Assembly: GCF_004402215.1 (NCBI RefSeq)
Contig: NZ_SOEZ01000024.1
Location: 1,679-65,678 of the forward strand
Direction: 5' to 3'
Origin: Cryobacterium tagatosivorans
Lineage (GTDB): Bacteria; Actinomycetota; Actinomycetes; Actinomycetales; Microbacteriaceae
Length of the DNA: 64,000 nucleotides
Part shown: one piece after another, positions 17,824 through 26,259 of the stretch
Numbering within the stretch: position 1 is the stretch's first letter
How the letters are laid out: every line of letters begins with the position of its first letter
Notes under the pieces: generated by a model
Told to the model about the DNA's origin: nothing
The model's database searches: none
What the model saw: only the letters and a program-made list of their open reading frames with translations
Position numbers and translations under genes: made by a program

Positions 17824-18173
17824 CCTCAATCGAAGCGCCGTTCGACGCGGGGCTCCAGCCGGAGCGCACGCTGCTGGCCTGGCGCCGCACTGCGCTCGCG
17901 CTGGGGCTCGGCTGCGCCGTCGCGGTGCGCCTGACGATCACAGGGCCCTGGCCCGCCATGAGTTCGATCGGCATCGTCGGTATCGGCTTCGCCGCCGCCG
18001 TGTACGTCGGAGCGACGAAGCGCTACCGTCGCGTTCACGCCGCACTCCACTCGGGCACGCCGCACGGTGGAGCGGCACTACCGCTTGCCGGTCTCGCCAG
18101 CGCGGCGCTTCTCATCGCGGTGCTCGGTGGGATCTTCGTCATCGGTGTCGCAGTCACCGGGGGTTGGCGGTGA
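17820..18173 (+). CDS. DUF202 small membrane protein, short partner
   Basis: The product is 117 aa from the GTG at 17820. The signature is FDAGLQPERTLLAWRRTALALGLG, the second common DUF202 form, with three hydrophobic helices. It overlaps its neighbours by 4 bp on both sides (GTGA). The same two-type pairing recurs in the copy at 21333-21680 (EGLQPERTHLAWQRTLLALGLG), so the two forms probably make a heteromeric membrane complex. Confidence 0.78.
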   Translation: MTSIEAPFDAGLQPERTLLAWRRTALALGLGCAVAVRLTITGPWPAMSSIGIVGIGFAAAVYVGATKRYRRVHAALHSGTPHGGAALPLAGLASAALLIAVLGGIFVIGVAVTGGWR

Positions 18174-19072
18174 GCGGGCGCCAGAGCGCGCGCGACATGG
18201 TCCTGATACCCGCGGGCCGGTTTCTCATGGGTTCCGAGGAGTTCTATCCCGAGGAGGGACCGGTGCACGAGGCGAGCGTTGCGGCGTTCGAGATCGATCG
18301 CGCTCCCGTGACCAATCGCGACTTCGCACTGTTCGTGGAAGCGACGGGATACGTGACGGTCGCCGAGAAACCACTCGATCCTGCCGACTTCTCCGGCGCG
18401 GAACTCCCCGATCTTCGGGCCGGCTCGCTCGTGTTCGTTCCGACCGCCGGGCCGGTGAACCTCGCCGACTGGCGCCAATGGTGGGCGTGGCGCCCCGGGG
18501 CGTTCTGGCGGGAGCCGTTGGGCGAGGGAAGTTCAGTTGAAGACAAGCTCGACCATCCCGTGGTGCAGGTCGCGTATGCGGACACGCTCGCGTACGGCGA
18601 CTGGGCGGGGGTGCGGCTGCCCACCGAGACCGAGTGGGAGTTCGCCGGGCGGGGCGGGCTCGAGGGCGCGCGTTTCGCGTGGGGGGACGAGCCGCAGCAT
18701 CCCGATCAACTCAAGGCCAACAGTTGGCAGGGCCGGTTCCCCTACCTGAACACGGGAGCCAACGGATGGGTCGGAACCTCACCGGTCGGCTCGTTCGACT
18801 CCAATGGATACGGCCTCGTCGATGTGACGGGAAACACCTGGGAGTGGACGAGTTCGAAATACAACGCCCGGCACGAGGCCCCGACCTGTTCGTGCGGTCC
18901 GGTCGACGACCACGCCAGGTCGGCGGACCAAAACCAGCGGGCCCTCAAGGGCGGATCGCACCTGTGCGCGCCGGAGTATTGCCTGCGTTACCGCCCGGCC
19001 GCCCGGTCCGCCCAGTCGGAGGACTCCTCGACCACGCACATCGGTTTCCGCTGCGCGAGGTCCTTGGGATGA
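18170..19072 (+). CDS. Formylglycine-generating enzyme 1 (sulfatase maturation)
   Basis: The product is 300 aa from the GTG at 18170. It has the FGE-sulfatase fold opening MVLIPAGRFLMGSEEFYPEE, the central LPTETEWEFAGRGG, NTWEWTSS, and the C-terminal active site GGSHLCAPEYCLRYRPAAR with the redox cysteines near 266 and 271, then HIGFRCAR. FGE is a copper- and oxygen-dependent oxidase that turns the sulfatase CxPxR cysteine into formylglycine. No signal peptide is present, which matches the cytoplasmic sulfatases around it. It overlaps the DUF202 gene before it and S4 after it by 4 bp. Confidence 0.93.
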   Translation: MSGRQSARDMVLIPAGRFLMGSEEFYPEEGPVHEASVAAFEIDRAPVTNRDFALFVEATGYVTVAEKPLDPADFSGAELPDLRAGSLVFVPTAGPVNLADWRQWWAWRPGAFWREPLGEGSSVEDKLDHPVVQVAYADTLAYGDWAGVRLPTETEWEFAGRGGLEGARFAWGDEPQHPDQLKANSWQGRFPYLNTGANGWVGTSPVGSFDSNGYGLVDVTGNTWEWTSSKYNARHEAPTCSCGPVDDHARSADQNQRALKGGSHLCAPEYCLRYRPAARSAQSEDSSTTHIGFRCARSLG

Positions 19073-20478
19073 ACACGCGAAAGGCCCCGCCGAATGTCGT
19101 GCTGATCCTTGCCGATGACATGGGCTGGGGCGACCTAGGCTGTTACGGCGCGACCCACATCGACACTCCGCAGATCGACAGACTCGCCGCGAAGGGTGTG
19201 CGAGCCCTTGACGCCCACTCCTCGTCCGCGGTGTGCACTCCGAGCCGGTACGGCGTGCTCACCGGTCGGTACTGCTGGCGTGGGCCCTTGAAGAGCGGCG
19301 TGCTCGGTCCGTTCAGTCCGCCGATCATCGAGCCGGGCCGAACGACGATCGCCTCCCTTCTGCGGGCGAACGGCTATCGCACCGGAGCCTTCGGGAAATG
19401 GCACCTCGGCCTGGGGTGGACGAGCAATGACGGCTCGGTGTGCGACGCGTTCTCCACGCCCGAATCTGCAGCCTGGGATCCACTCAATCCGGAGCCGGAG
19501 ATCGACTACTCGGTGCCCTTGACGGGTGGTCCGCTCGAACTCGGCTTCGATCGCTTCTTCGGTACCGCAGGCTCCCTGGACATGCCGCCTTACTGCTTCA
19601 TCGACCAGGACCGCCCCCTGGGAGCGCTGGTGGCGCAGAAGCAACTCGTCGGCAATCAGCGGCCGGGGTTGGCCGCCGACGATTGGGTGGACTCAGACGT
19701 CGACGCACGGGTGGTGCGGCAGGCAGTCGACTGGCTCGAGACGGCGGGCACCACGCCGTTTTTCCTCTATCTGGCGACGGCGGCGCCGCACAGGCCGAAC
19801 GTGCCGCCGGTATTCGCGGCGGGAACCTCGCGAGCGGGTGTCCGCGGCGATTGCGTTGGGGTCGTCGACTGGGCTGTCGGGCAGGTCGTCGAGGCTCTTG
19901 AGAGACTCGGGATGCTCGACGACACGCTCCTCATCGTGACGAGTGACAACGGCGCTCCCACGAGGTTTCCGGAGGAGAGTGATCCGGCGCATGCGCCCAA
20001 CGGACCCTGGCGCGGCCAGAAGGCCGACATCTGGGAGGGCGGCCACCGCGAACCGTTCGTGGTGCATTGGCCCGCCGGCATCCCGGAATCGGGGGTCATC
20101 GAGCAGGCGATCAGCCTCACCGACCTCCTGCCGACGATCGCGGCAGCCACGGACTGCGCCTTGCCGGAGGGGGCGGCGGAGGATGGCCGCAGCATCCTCT
20201 ATCTACTCCGCGGTTCCGCTGACGGTGTGGACCGGACCCTTGTCCACCACTCGAACGATGGCTCGTTCGGGGTGCGCAGGGGGCGATACAAGGCCGTATT
20301 CTCGACCGGCTCGGGCGGATTCAGCGAACCGGTCGGCCATCCCGCCGAGCCCCCGCAGCGGGGCACGCTGTTCGATCTGGTCTCCGATCCGGGGGAGCAG
20401 AGCGACCTCTGGGAGGCGCGGCCGGAAATCGTGGCCGAACTTCACGCCGAACTCGAAGCGGAGAGGACCCGGCCGTAG
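19069..20478 (+). CDS. Sulfatase S4 (arylsulfatase), cytoplasmic type
   Basis: The product is 469 aa from the ATG at 19069, which overlaps the FGE stop (ATGA); the longer in-frame frame overlaps the FGE gene and is rejected. Motifs are NVVLILADDMGWGDLGCYG, signature CTPSRYGVLTGRY with Cys56, FGKWHLGLGW, LYLATAAPHRPN and TSDNGAPTRFPEE, all classical arylsulfatase A features. There is no signal peptide. It is the last gene of the tct-sulfatase operon; a broken mtlD-like gene follows 10 bp later. Confidence 0.92.
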   Translation: MNTRKAPPNVVLILADDMGWGDLGCYGATHIDTPQIDRLAAKGVRALDAHSSSAVCTPSRYGVLTGRYCWRGPLKSGVLGPFSPPIIEPGRTTIASLLRANGYRTGAFGKWHLGLGWTSNDGSVCDAFSTPESAAWDPLNPEPEIDYSVPLTGGPLELGFDRFFGTAGSLDMPPYCFIDQDRPLGALVAQKQLVGNQRPGLAADDWVDSDVDARVVRQAVDWLETAGTTPFFLYLATAAPHRPNVPPVFAAGTSRAGVRGDCVGVVDWAVGQVVEALERLGMLDDTLLIVTSDNGAPTRFPEESDPAHAPNGPWRGQKADIWEGGHREPFVVHWPAGIPESGVIEQAISLTDLLPTIAAATDCALPEGAAEDGRSILYLLRGSADGVDRTLVHHSNDGSFGVRRGRYKAVFSTGSGGFSEPVGHPAEPPQRGTLFDLVSDPGEQSDLWEARPEIVAELHAELEAERTRP

Positions 20479-20488
20479 GATCGGGGGC

Positions 20489-20870
20489 ATGCGCAAGACA
20501 GGTGTGCATTTCGGAGCGGGCAAGATCGGGCGGGACTTTGTCGCCCAGGGTTTGCACGAGAGCCGGTACGAAGTCGTCTTCGCAGACGTGAGCGACTACC
20601 TCGTCGGCGCCCTCCAGAGCCAGTCGAGTTACCAAGTGATCGAGGCCGGCGACGGCGCCGTCACCAAGGTGGTCGACAACTACCGCGACATCAACTCGAA
20701 ATGCCACGCGGCGGAGGTGATCGCCAAGATCGCCAAACGCCGATGTGGTCACGACCGCGGTGGGCGCCCGCATCCTCCAGTTCGTGGCCCCCGTGATCGC
20801 CAAGGGCCTCGCCGCCCGCACCCGGCCCGAGCCACTCATCGTCATCGCCGGCACATTCTCCGAACCGTAG
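20489..20870 (+). pseudogene. mtlD: Mannitol-1-phosphate 5-dehydrogenase, broken N-terminal fragment
   Basis: The frame from the ATG at 20489 reads MRKTGVHFGAGKIGRDFVAQ, the NAD-binding start of MtlD. After IAKIAK the reading changes; the native continuation [18 protein letters not shown] is found one base out of frame, so one A was gained in the AAA at 20735-20737. The shifted frame then stops after [10 protein letters not shown] at 20870, about 127 codons into a protein normally near 380 aa. It is therefore both frameshifted and truncated. Polyol metabolism fits the ROK and FGE surroundings but this copy is dead. Confidence 0.8.
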
Positions 20871-21069
20871 CCGAAGGCGTCGCAGAAGGAGGGAAGCGCG
20901 ACGAGGTTGGAGAGGGGTTTTCGTGTATCCACACACCGTGTTTGCGTCCCAAATGGCCACTTTGACGTCCACAAACGCCTCGCCCAGGTCGTTTCGGCGA
21001 CGACGGCCGCGGTCGACTCGGCTGACTACGCGTTGGTTCGGCCGACTGCGGGCCGCTTTGCACCATACC

Positions 21070-21165
21070 CGCAGCGGACCGCCGTGGCGGCGCAGGGGGC
21101 TTCACGTCCGGTACCTCCGGCGCGAGGTGCTCGCCTGGTTCGAGGGACTGGACTCTCATGCCTAG
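21070..21165 (+). pseudogene. Fragment of an excisionase/AlpA-like helix-turn-helix protein
   Basis: The end of the frame stopping at 21165 reads RSGPPWRRRGLHVRYLRREV then LAWFEG, close to the C-terminal half of small MerR/Xis-type DNA-binding proteins ('GPP.-.-GR-VRY.-.DV-AW'). The expected N-terminal half is not in frame. It is a short remnant and the match rests on pattern memory. If right, it marks an old mobile-element scar between the two sulfatase loci. Confidence 0.35.
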
Positions 21166-21275
21166 GCGGCGGACGCGCGCGGGCGAAGTCGGCACCATCC
21201 GCGTCGTCGCCTCTTGGCAAACGGGCAGAGTCGGGCGCAGGCCCGGATGCGTGACGAGTCCGGGATGCTGCGTCC

Positions 21276-21307
21276 AACTGCAGCATTCACATGGAACTGC
21301 AGCATTC
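21276..21307. repeat. Direct repeat AACTGCAGCATTC, two copies
   Basis: Exact 13-bp copies lie at 21276-21288 and 21295-21307, with a 6-bp spacer. Together with the mtlD and excisionase remnants this makes 20489-21330 a degraded junction between sulfatase loci A and B. The core TGCAG recurs in the hairpin at 30340-30378 on the other side of locus B. No gene is seen in the rest of 20871-21332. Confidence 0.6.
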
Positions 21308-21332
21308 GGCGTTCGTGGCGGAGCGGCCAACC

Positions 21333-21680
21333 TCAGGCCAGCAGTAGCCCGAACACCACGAATAGGGTGGCGAGCACAGCGAGTGCCAGCGTCGCGAGGG
21401 CGACCAGCGCGAGCGGCCACGCGCTCACCAGAGCGAGGGTTTGCGTCGAGCGCAAAGAGTGAGTAATCCGACGATAACGGATCCGAACCAGCACACAGGC
21501 GACGACCACAACCGCGGCGAGCCCCGCGAGGGACGCGGCAACTCCGAGCAGGCCGAGATGAGGTGCCGTCAGCCGAGCCGAGATCGCACACCCCAGACCG
21601 AGCGCGAGCAGCGTGCGCTGCCAGGCGAGGTGGGTGCGCTCGGGTTGCAGCCCCTCGTCGAAGAGTTCGGTCGAGGTCAC
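21333..21680 (-). CDS. DUF202 small membrane protein, short partner (second pair)
   Basis: The product is 115 aa from the GTG at 21680, overlapping the upstream DUF202 stop by 4 bp. The signature is LFDEGLQPERTHLAWQRTLL followed by ALGLG and three hydrophobic helices. It matches the protein at 17820-18173 in type and order. The pair is on the minus strand, divergent from the ROK regulator at 22290. Confidence 0.78.
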   Translation of the reverse strand: MTSTELFDEGLQPERTHLAWQRTLLALGLGCAISARLTAPHLGLLGVAASLAGLAAVVVVACVLVRIRYRRITHSLRSTQTLALVSAWPLALVALATLALAVLATLFVVFGLLLA

Positions 21681-22036
21681 AACAGCAACCCGATGCCGAT
21701 GAGGAGCCCGCACAGGATGACGCCGGCGGCGAGGATGCCGGAGAACCCAAGCCCGGGGAGGGGCTTGCTCTCGCGCAGGGCGCGTTCGGTGCGGATCCAG
21801 TTGAGCCAGGCGTGCGCCGGGGCGACGACGCCGAGCAGAAGGAAGAGGAACGCCGCCGCCAGCCGGAGGGCCGGCTCGATCGGCAGCTGCAACACTTCTA
21901 ATGCGACGCCGGCGGCGATGAGCGCGAGCGACGTGCGGATCCAGGCGAGGAACGTTCGTTCGTTCGCAAGGCTGAACCGCGCGTCGGGCTCCTCTCCGTG
22001 CGCGAACACAGCCGAGGGGAATCGTTTCGTCACCAT
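21677..22036 (-). CDS. DUF202 (YidH-like) small membrane protein, long partner (second pair)
   Basis: The product is 119 aa. The N-terminus MVTKRFPSAVFAHGEEPDAR followed by FSLANERTFLAWIRTSLALI closely parallels the protein at 17461-17823, so the two pairs are duplicates. Its start is 250 bp from the divergent ROK regulator gene; the palindrome at 22237-22271 could control both directions. Function unknown; association with sulfatases is seen twice in this window. Confidence 0.8.
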   Translation of the reverse strand: MVTKRFPSAVFAHGEEPDARFSLANERTFLAWIRTSLALIAAGVALEVLQLPIEPALRLAAAFLFLLLGVVAPAHAWLNWIRTERALRESKPLPGLGFSGILAAGVILCGLLIGIGLLL

Positions 22037-22236
22037 GGGGTCCTTCCGCAGTCCGTCGTAACCGCGCTCAGACTATGCCCGAAAAGGAGCCGTCACCGGT
22101 GCCATCCGACTGGCGAAATTCACTCTTTTGAGACCGTTCACCGACCCACAAGCCACAAGCCCGGACTCGGGGATCGGTCCCTGCCGCGTGTTTCCGCGGC
22201 GAAACGAATTCTGCAGCATCCCAGACATTTTTTGAA

Positions 22237-22271
22237 CCGAATTATGTCGGACTGTTGACGGAATAATTCGG
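22237..22271. promoter_or_regulatory. Putative ROK operator CCGAATTAT-N17-ATAATTCGG
   Basis: CCGAATTAT at 22237-22245 is mirrored exactly by ATAATTCGG at 22263-22271, ending 18 bp before the ROK start at 22290. The perfect 9-bp arms and AT-rich core in GC-rich DNA point to an autoregulatory operator, which may also act on the divergent DUF202 pair. Binding is inferred. Confidence 0.62.
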
Positions 22272-22289
22272 CCTCCATATCATTGCAAT

Positions 22290-23531
22290 GTGTTCAAGCC
22301 CGCTGGAGTGCATACACTCATCCGCCAGACTCACGAAGACCGCGTTCTGCGGGTTCTCCGGGAGCACGGAGCGCTGACCCGGGGCGAAATCGCCAGCCGT
22401 GTGGGGCTCTCTCGAACGACTCTTTCCGAGATCACCAGCGTTCTACTCGAGCGTGGCGCGATCAAGATCGCGAACACGGATGCCGATGCCCGCGCCGGTC
22501 GCGGACGTCCCGCCGAACGCCTCGTCCTCGACCCCGGCGCCGGGCAGTTCATGGGCGTGGACTTCGGTCATCGCCGCGTGCGCGTCGCTGTGTCTGACGC
22601 CGCACACGAGATCATCGCCTCCGGCGCCGAGTTCTACGGAGCCGACTCGTCCTGGCCGGAACGTCTCGACAGCTGCTTCCGCCTCATCGAACGGATCGGC
22701 GCGGAATCCGACGTCCATTATGGTGCGCTGCAGGGCATCGGCATCGGTTTCCCCGGACCCCACTCCCCGCGGATGCCCAAATCCACCCCGTTGCCGGGAA
22801 GTCAGACCTTCCGTCCTGCAGGCGACCTTGTCTATGGCTCATTCCTCGAGAAGTTCGGCGTGCCGGTGATCATCGACAACAACACCAGGTTTGCCGGACT
22901 CGCCGAGGCGATTTGGGGGAGCGGCGCAGGCGCACGGAACCTCCTCTACGTTCGTCTCTCCGACGGCATTGGCGGTGGCCTCGTCGTCGGAGGCCAGCTC
23001 GTCACCGGAGCATCCGGGTTCGCCGGCGAGTTCGGTCACGTCTCGGTCAGTCCGAATGGCATCCAGTGCCGTTGCGGCAAGAGGGGCTGCCTTGAGACGA
23101 TCGCCTCCGTCCCCGCGATCTTCGCGAGCTGCACGGCCAAGGGCGTGCCGATCAGCTCCTTCGACGACCTGCGCGCGGCTGTCGCGAAGAGTGACCCGAT
23201 CGTGACCAGCGTGTTGCGCGAGGTCGGGGATGCTCTCGGCCGGGTAATTGGCTCGGTGGCAGTCGCCCTGAACCCCGGTGAGATCGTCATTGGTGGCGAA
23301 GTGGTGCAGATCGCCGAAGTGATCTTCGAGCAGGCCGTCGCGACTATCGCCTATGAACTCCTGCCCGTCCCCGAAGCGGCACCGCGCATCCGCCTGGCCC
23401 AACTGGGCGACGACGACGGCGCCCTCGGCGCGATCGCCGCGCTGTTCCACCAGTCCCCGCTGCTCGCCAGCTACCCCGAAACCAAGCACGACGAGTCTCA
23501 GCAGAGCCCCATGCAAAGGAGCATTTCATGA
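22290..23531 (+). CDS. ROK-family transcriptional regulator 2
   Basis: The product is 413 aa. A winged helix ([20 protein letters not shown] then SRTTLSEIT, about residues 20-60) precedes a ROK domain with [21 protein letters not shown], the [20 protein letters not shown] motif and the zinc cluster [10 protein letters not shown]. It heads the ABC importer-sulfatase operon. Like ROK 1 it suggests a sugar-type inducer. Its stop overlaps a 16-codon frame that in turn overlaps the permease start. Confidence 0.87.
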   Translation: MFKPAGVHTLIRQTHEDRVLRVLREHGALTRGEIASRVGLSRTTLSEITSVLLERGAIKIANTDADARAGRGRPAERLVLDPGAGQFMGVDFGHRRVRVAVSDAAHEIIASGAEFYGADSSWPERLDSCFRLIERIGAESDVHYGALQGIGIGFPGPHSPRMPKSTPLPGSQTFRPAGDLVYGSFLEKFGVPVIIDNNTRFAGLAEAIWGSGAGARNLLYVRLSDGIGGGLVVGGQLVTGASGFAGEFGHVSVSPNGIQCRCGKRGCLETIASVPAIFASCTAKGVPISSFDDLRAAVAKSDPIVTSVLREVGDALGRVIGSVAVALNPGEIVIGGEVVQIAEVIFEQAVATIAYELLPVPEAAPRIRLAQLGDDDGALGAIAALFHQSPLLASYPETKHDESQQSPMQRSIS

Positions 23532-23578
23532 CCATCCGCACCCACGGGCGCGCCTCGCATCGGGAGGAGCGCGCATGA
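23528..23578 (+). CDS. Possible 16-aa coupling peptide between ROK and ABC permease
   Basis: An ATG overlapping the ROK stop (ATGA at 23528) opens a 16-codon frame, [16 protein letters not shown], whose TGA overlaps the permease ATG at 23575. It therefore links two genes by 4-nt overlaps on both sides, and its coding part contains the permease ribosome binding site GGGAGGAG. It may simply carry ribosomes across the gap. There is no homology evidence; treat it as tentative. Confidence 0.3.
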   Translation: MTIRTHGRASHREERA

Positions 23579-24396
23579 CCGCGACCGAAGCGATCGCCAC
23601 CGTCGGCCTGCCCGGCGCTCCGGTCAAGAAGACTCCGAAGACCGGTGCCAAGAACCGCAAGCTGCTCCTGACCCTGAACATCGTGAGTGTCGTCGCCGGA
23701 GTCCTCCTCTGGTGGGCGCTCTCTCTGGCCGGGTTCCGTCTCCCAACGCCGGTTGCTGTCGTCGAACGCGCCGGCAGCCTCGTTGCCAGCGGCACACTCC
23801 TCACCGACATCTCCGCCAGCCTAACCCGCGTGTTGATCGGCTTCGCCCTCGGCACGCTTGTTGCCATCCCGGTCGGATTCTTGATGGGCTGGTACACCAT
23901 CGCTCGCGGCCTGATCGAACCCTGGGTCCAGTTCTTCCGTACGATCCCGCCGCTGGCGATCATCCCCCTGGCGATCGTGCTGATGGGCATCGGAGAAGAA
24001 CCGAAGATCTTCGTGATCTTCCTCGCCGCGTTCTTCGCCTGCGTAATCTCAACGTTCCAGGGCGTCGTGAACGTCGACCGCACCCTCATAAATGCCGCGC
24101 GGGTGCTGGGCAGCAAGGACGGAGGGATCTTCCTGCGGGTCGTGGTGCCCGCATCGACCCCGTTCATCCTCGTGGGCATGCGCGTCGGGCTCGGGGCCTC
24201 CTGGTCGACCCTCGTCGCTGCGGAGCTCATCGCCGCGCAACAGGGACTCGGGTTCCGTATGCAACAGGCGCAGATGTACTACGACCTACCCACGATCTTT
24301 GTCGGCCTCATCACGATCGGCATCCTCGGTCTGCTGATGGACCGCGTTCTCCTCTTCGCTGAACGCAAACTGACTGGATGGCAGGAACGCCGATGA
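23575..24396 (+). CDS. ABC transporter permease, SsuC/TauC type
   Basis: The product is 273 aa from the ATG at 23575, preceded by GGGAGGAG. About six transmembrane helices carry the permease coupling motif [19 protein letters not shown]. The sequence resembles nitrate/sulfonate/bicarbonate-type permeases (SsuC, TauC), including the [20 protein letters not shown] segment. The ATPase start overlaps its stop by 4 bp. With the neighbouring SsuA-like lipoprotein it forms an importer for an organosulfur or sulfate-ester compound. Confidence 0.87.
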   Translation: MTATEAIATVGLPGAPVKKTPKTGAKNRKLLLTLNIVSVVAGVLLWWALSLAGFRLPTPVAVVERAGSLVASGTLLTDISASLTRVLIGFALGTLVAIPVGFLMGWYTIARGLIEPWVQFFRTIPPLAIIPLAIVLMGIGEEPKIFVIFLAAFFACVISTFQGVVNVDRTLINAARVLGSKDGGIFLRVVVPASTPFILVGMRVGLGASWSTLVAAELIAAQQGLGFRMQQAQMYYDLPTIFVGLITIGILGLLMDRVLLFAERKLTGWQERR

Positions 24397-25229
24397 CCGC
24401 CTCATTCACCGGAGCCGCGCAGGGCATTGACGCCCGCATCTCCGTACAGGGAATCACGAAGACCTTCGACCTCGGCGGTGAACAGTTCGTCGCCCTCGAC
24501 AACGTGTCGCTCGATATCGCCGACAACGAGTTCGTCACCGTCGTCGGGCCGTCCGGCTGCGGCAAGAGCACGCTCATGAATCTGCTCGCCGGGCTCGATG
24601 AGCCGACCAGTGGCAAAGCCGTCGTCGACGGCAAGGTCGTCACCGGACCCGGCCCGGACCGCGGCGTCATTTTCCAGCAGTACGCGCTCTTCCCGTGGCT
24701 GACCGTGCGCAAGAACGTCGAGTTCGGCCTGAAGACTGCGGGACTCGGGGCGAAGAAACGCCGCGAGAAGGCCGAGCACTTCATAGAGATGGTCGGCTTG
24801 AGCGAGTTCGCCGACGCCCTCCCGAAGATGCTCTCCGGCGGTATGAAGCAGCGCTGCGCCATCGCCCGCGCCTACGCGGTCGACCCGACGATCCTCCTCA
24901 TGGACGAACCGTTCGGGGCGCTGGATGCTCTCACTCGCGTGAAACTGCAGGAGCAACTCCTCGACACATGGAGCCAGGATAAGCGCACCGTCGTCTTCAT
25001 CACCCACGACGTCGACGAGGCCGTCTTCCTAGCCAACCGGGTCGTCGTGATGGCAGCCCGTCCCGGCCGCATCTTCGACATCGTCGACGTCGACCTTCCC
25101 TATCCGCGCACCGAGGAGATGCGGTTGAGTCCTGAGTTCACCGCCCTCCGCAACCGCGTATGGCACTCCGTTTACCACCAGAACACCGGCACATCCGCCG
25201 TCTCCACGCCGTCCATCCTGACGGCCTGA
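24393..25229 (+). CDS. ABC transporter ATP-binding protein, SsuB/TauB type
   Basis: The product is 278 aa from the ATG at 24393 (an ATG five codons upstream, at 24378, is possible). Walker [10 protein letters not shown] is at about 52-60, Q-loop [12 protein letters not shown] follows, then signature LSGGMKQR, Walker B ILLMDEP and the H-loop THDVDEA. The closest family is the nitrate/sulfonate/taurine importer ATPases. It overlaps the permease by 4 bp and precedes the binding-protein gene by 13 bp. Confidence 0.92.
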   Translation: MTASFTGAAQGIDARISVQGITKTFDLGGEQFVALDNVSLDIADNEFVTVVGPSGCGKSTLMNLLAGLDEPTSGKAVVDGKVVTGPGPDRGVIFQQYALFPWLTVRKNVEFGLKTAGLGAKKRREKAEHFIEMVGLSEFADALPKMLSGGMKQRCAIARAYAVDPTILLMDEPFGALDALTRVKLQEQLLDTWSQDKRTVVFITHDVDEAVFLANRVVVMAARPGRIFDIVDVDLPYPRTEEMRLSPEFTALRNRVWHSVYHQNTGTSAVSTPSILTA

Positions 25230-25242
25230 CCCAAGGAAACTC

Positions 25243-26259
25243 ATGACACACTCACGCACCAAACGGGGCATCGTCGCCGCCGTTGCAGCACTCGCACTGG
25301 CCCTCACCGGGTGTGCCTCCACCTCTGCAGGCGGAGGTGGTGGCGACGCCGCCCCCGAAGAACTCACTCCGGTCAACTTCGGCTACATCGCCGACTTCAA
25401 CGGCGCCAGCCTTCTCGCGATCGCGAAGGACCAGGGTCTGTGGGCGAAACATGGCATCAAGGTCACCGAGAGCGTCTTCACCAACGGGCCGCTCCAGATC
25501 CAGGCGCTCGGCACAGGTGACCTCGACTTTGGCTACATTGGCCCTGGCGCAATGTGGCTGCCGGCATCCGGACAGGCGAAGATCGTCTCCATCAACACAC
25601 TGGGCAGCGCTGATCGCGTGATCGCACAGGCCGGGATCGAATCGCTCAAGGACCTTAAGGGCAAGAAGGTCGCCGTTCCCGAGGGAACGTCCGGCGACAT
25701 GATCCTCAACCTCGCCCTTGAGTCCGTCGGCCTGAGCATCGACGACGTGGAGAAGGTCGCCATGGACCCATCGACCGTCGTCGCGGCGTTCGCCTCGAAG
25801 CAGGTTGACGCGGCCGGCATCTGGTACCCGCTGATCGGCACGATTGAGCAGCAGGTTCCCGACCTCAACATCCTCGCCGAGAACGACGACTTCTCCGACA
25901 CCGTGTCGTTCCCGACCGCGTTCGTCTCCGGGCCGAAATTCGTCGAGGAGAATGAGGAGACCGTCTCCAAGGTGGTCGCCGCCCTGCGCGAGGCCATCGA
26001 CTACCGGGCAGAGAACCTGGACGACACCATCAAGCTGACGGCCGCCATGCTGCAGCTCGAGGAGAAGGCCGTCGCCGCTGACGCCAAGAACGTGAAGATC
26101 ATGACCACGGCCGAACTCGACGAGCTCACGGAGGACGGATCTGTCGTGGACTGGCTCGAGGGAATGAACGACTACTTCGTCTCCGCAGGCAAACTGCCCG
26201 AACCGGTCGACCCGTCCACCTACTACACCGGCGACCTCTTCACAGAGGCAGGCAAGTAA
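25243..26259 (+). CDS. ABC substrate-binding lipoprotein, SsuA/NMT1-like
   Basis: The product is 338 aa with a lipoprotein signal peptide and lipobox LTGC (Cys24), then a Gly-rich linker. The mature protein has FGYIADFNGASLLAIAKDQG and LKDLKGKKVAVPEGTSGDMI, typical of SsuA/TauA/NMT1 proteins that bind sulfonates, taurine or thiamine precursors. AAGGAAAC precedes the ATG. It is followed immediately (TAA then GTG) by sulfatase S5, so its ligand is probably a sulfate ester. Confidence 0.87.
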   Translation: MTHSRTKRGIVAAVAALALALTGCASTSAGGGGGDAAPEELTPVNFGYIADFNGASLLAIAKDQGLWAKHGIKVTESVFTNGPLQIQALGTGDLDFGYIGPGAMWLPASGQAKIVSINTLGSADRVIAQAGIESLKDLKGKKVAVPEGTSGDMILNLALESVGLSIDDVEKVAMDPSTVVAAFASKQVDAAGIWYPLIGTIEQQVPDLNILAENDDFSDTVSFPTAFVSGPKFVEENEETVSKVVAALREAIDYRAENLDDTIKLTAAMLQLEEKAVAADAKNVKIMTTAELDELTEDGSVVDWLEGMNDYFVSAGKLPEPVDPSTYYTGDLFTEAGK

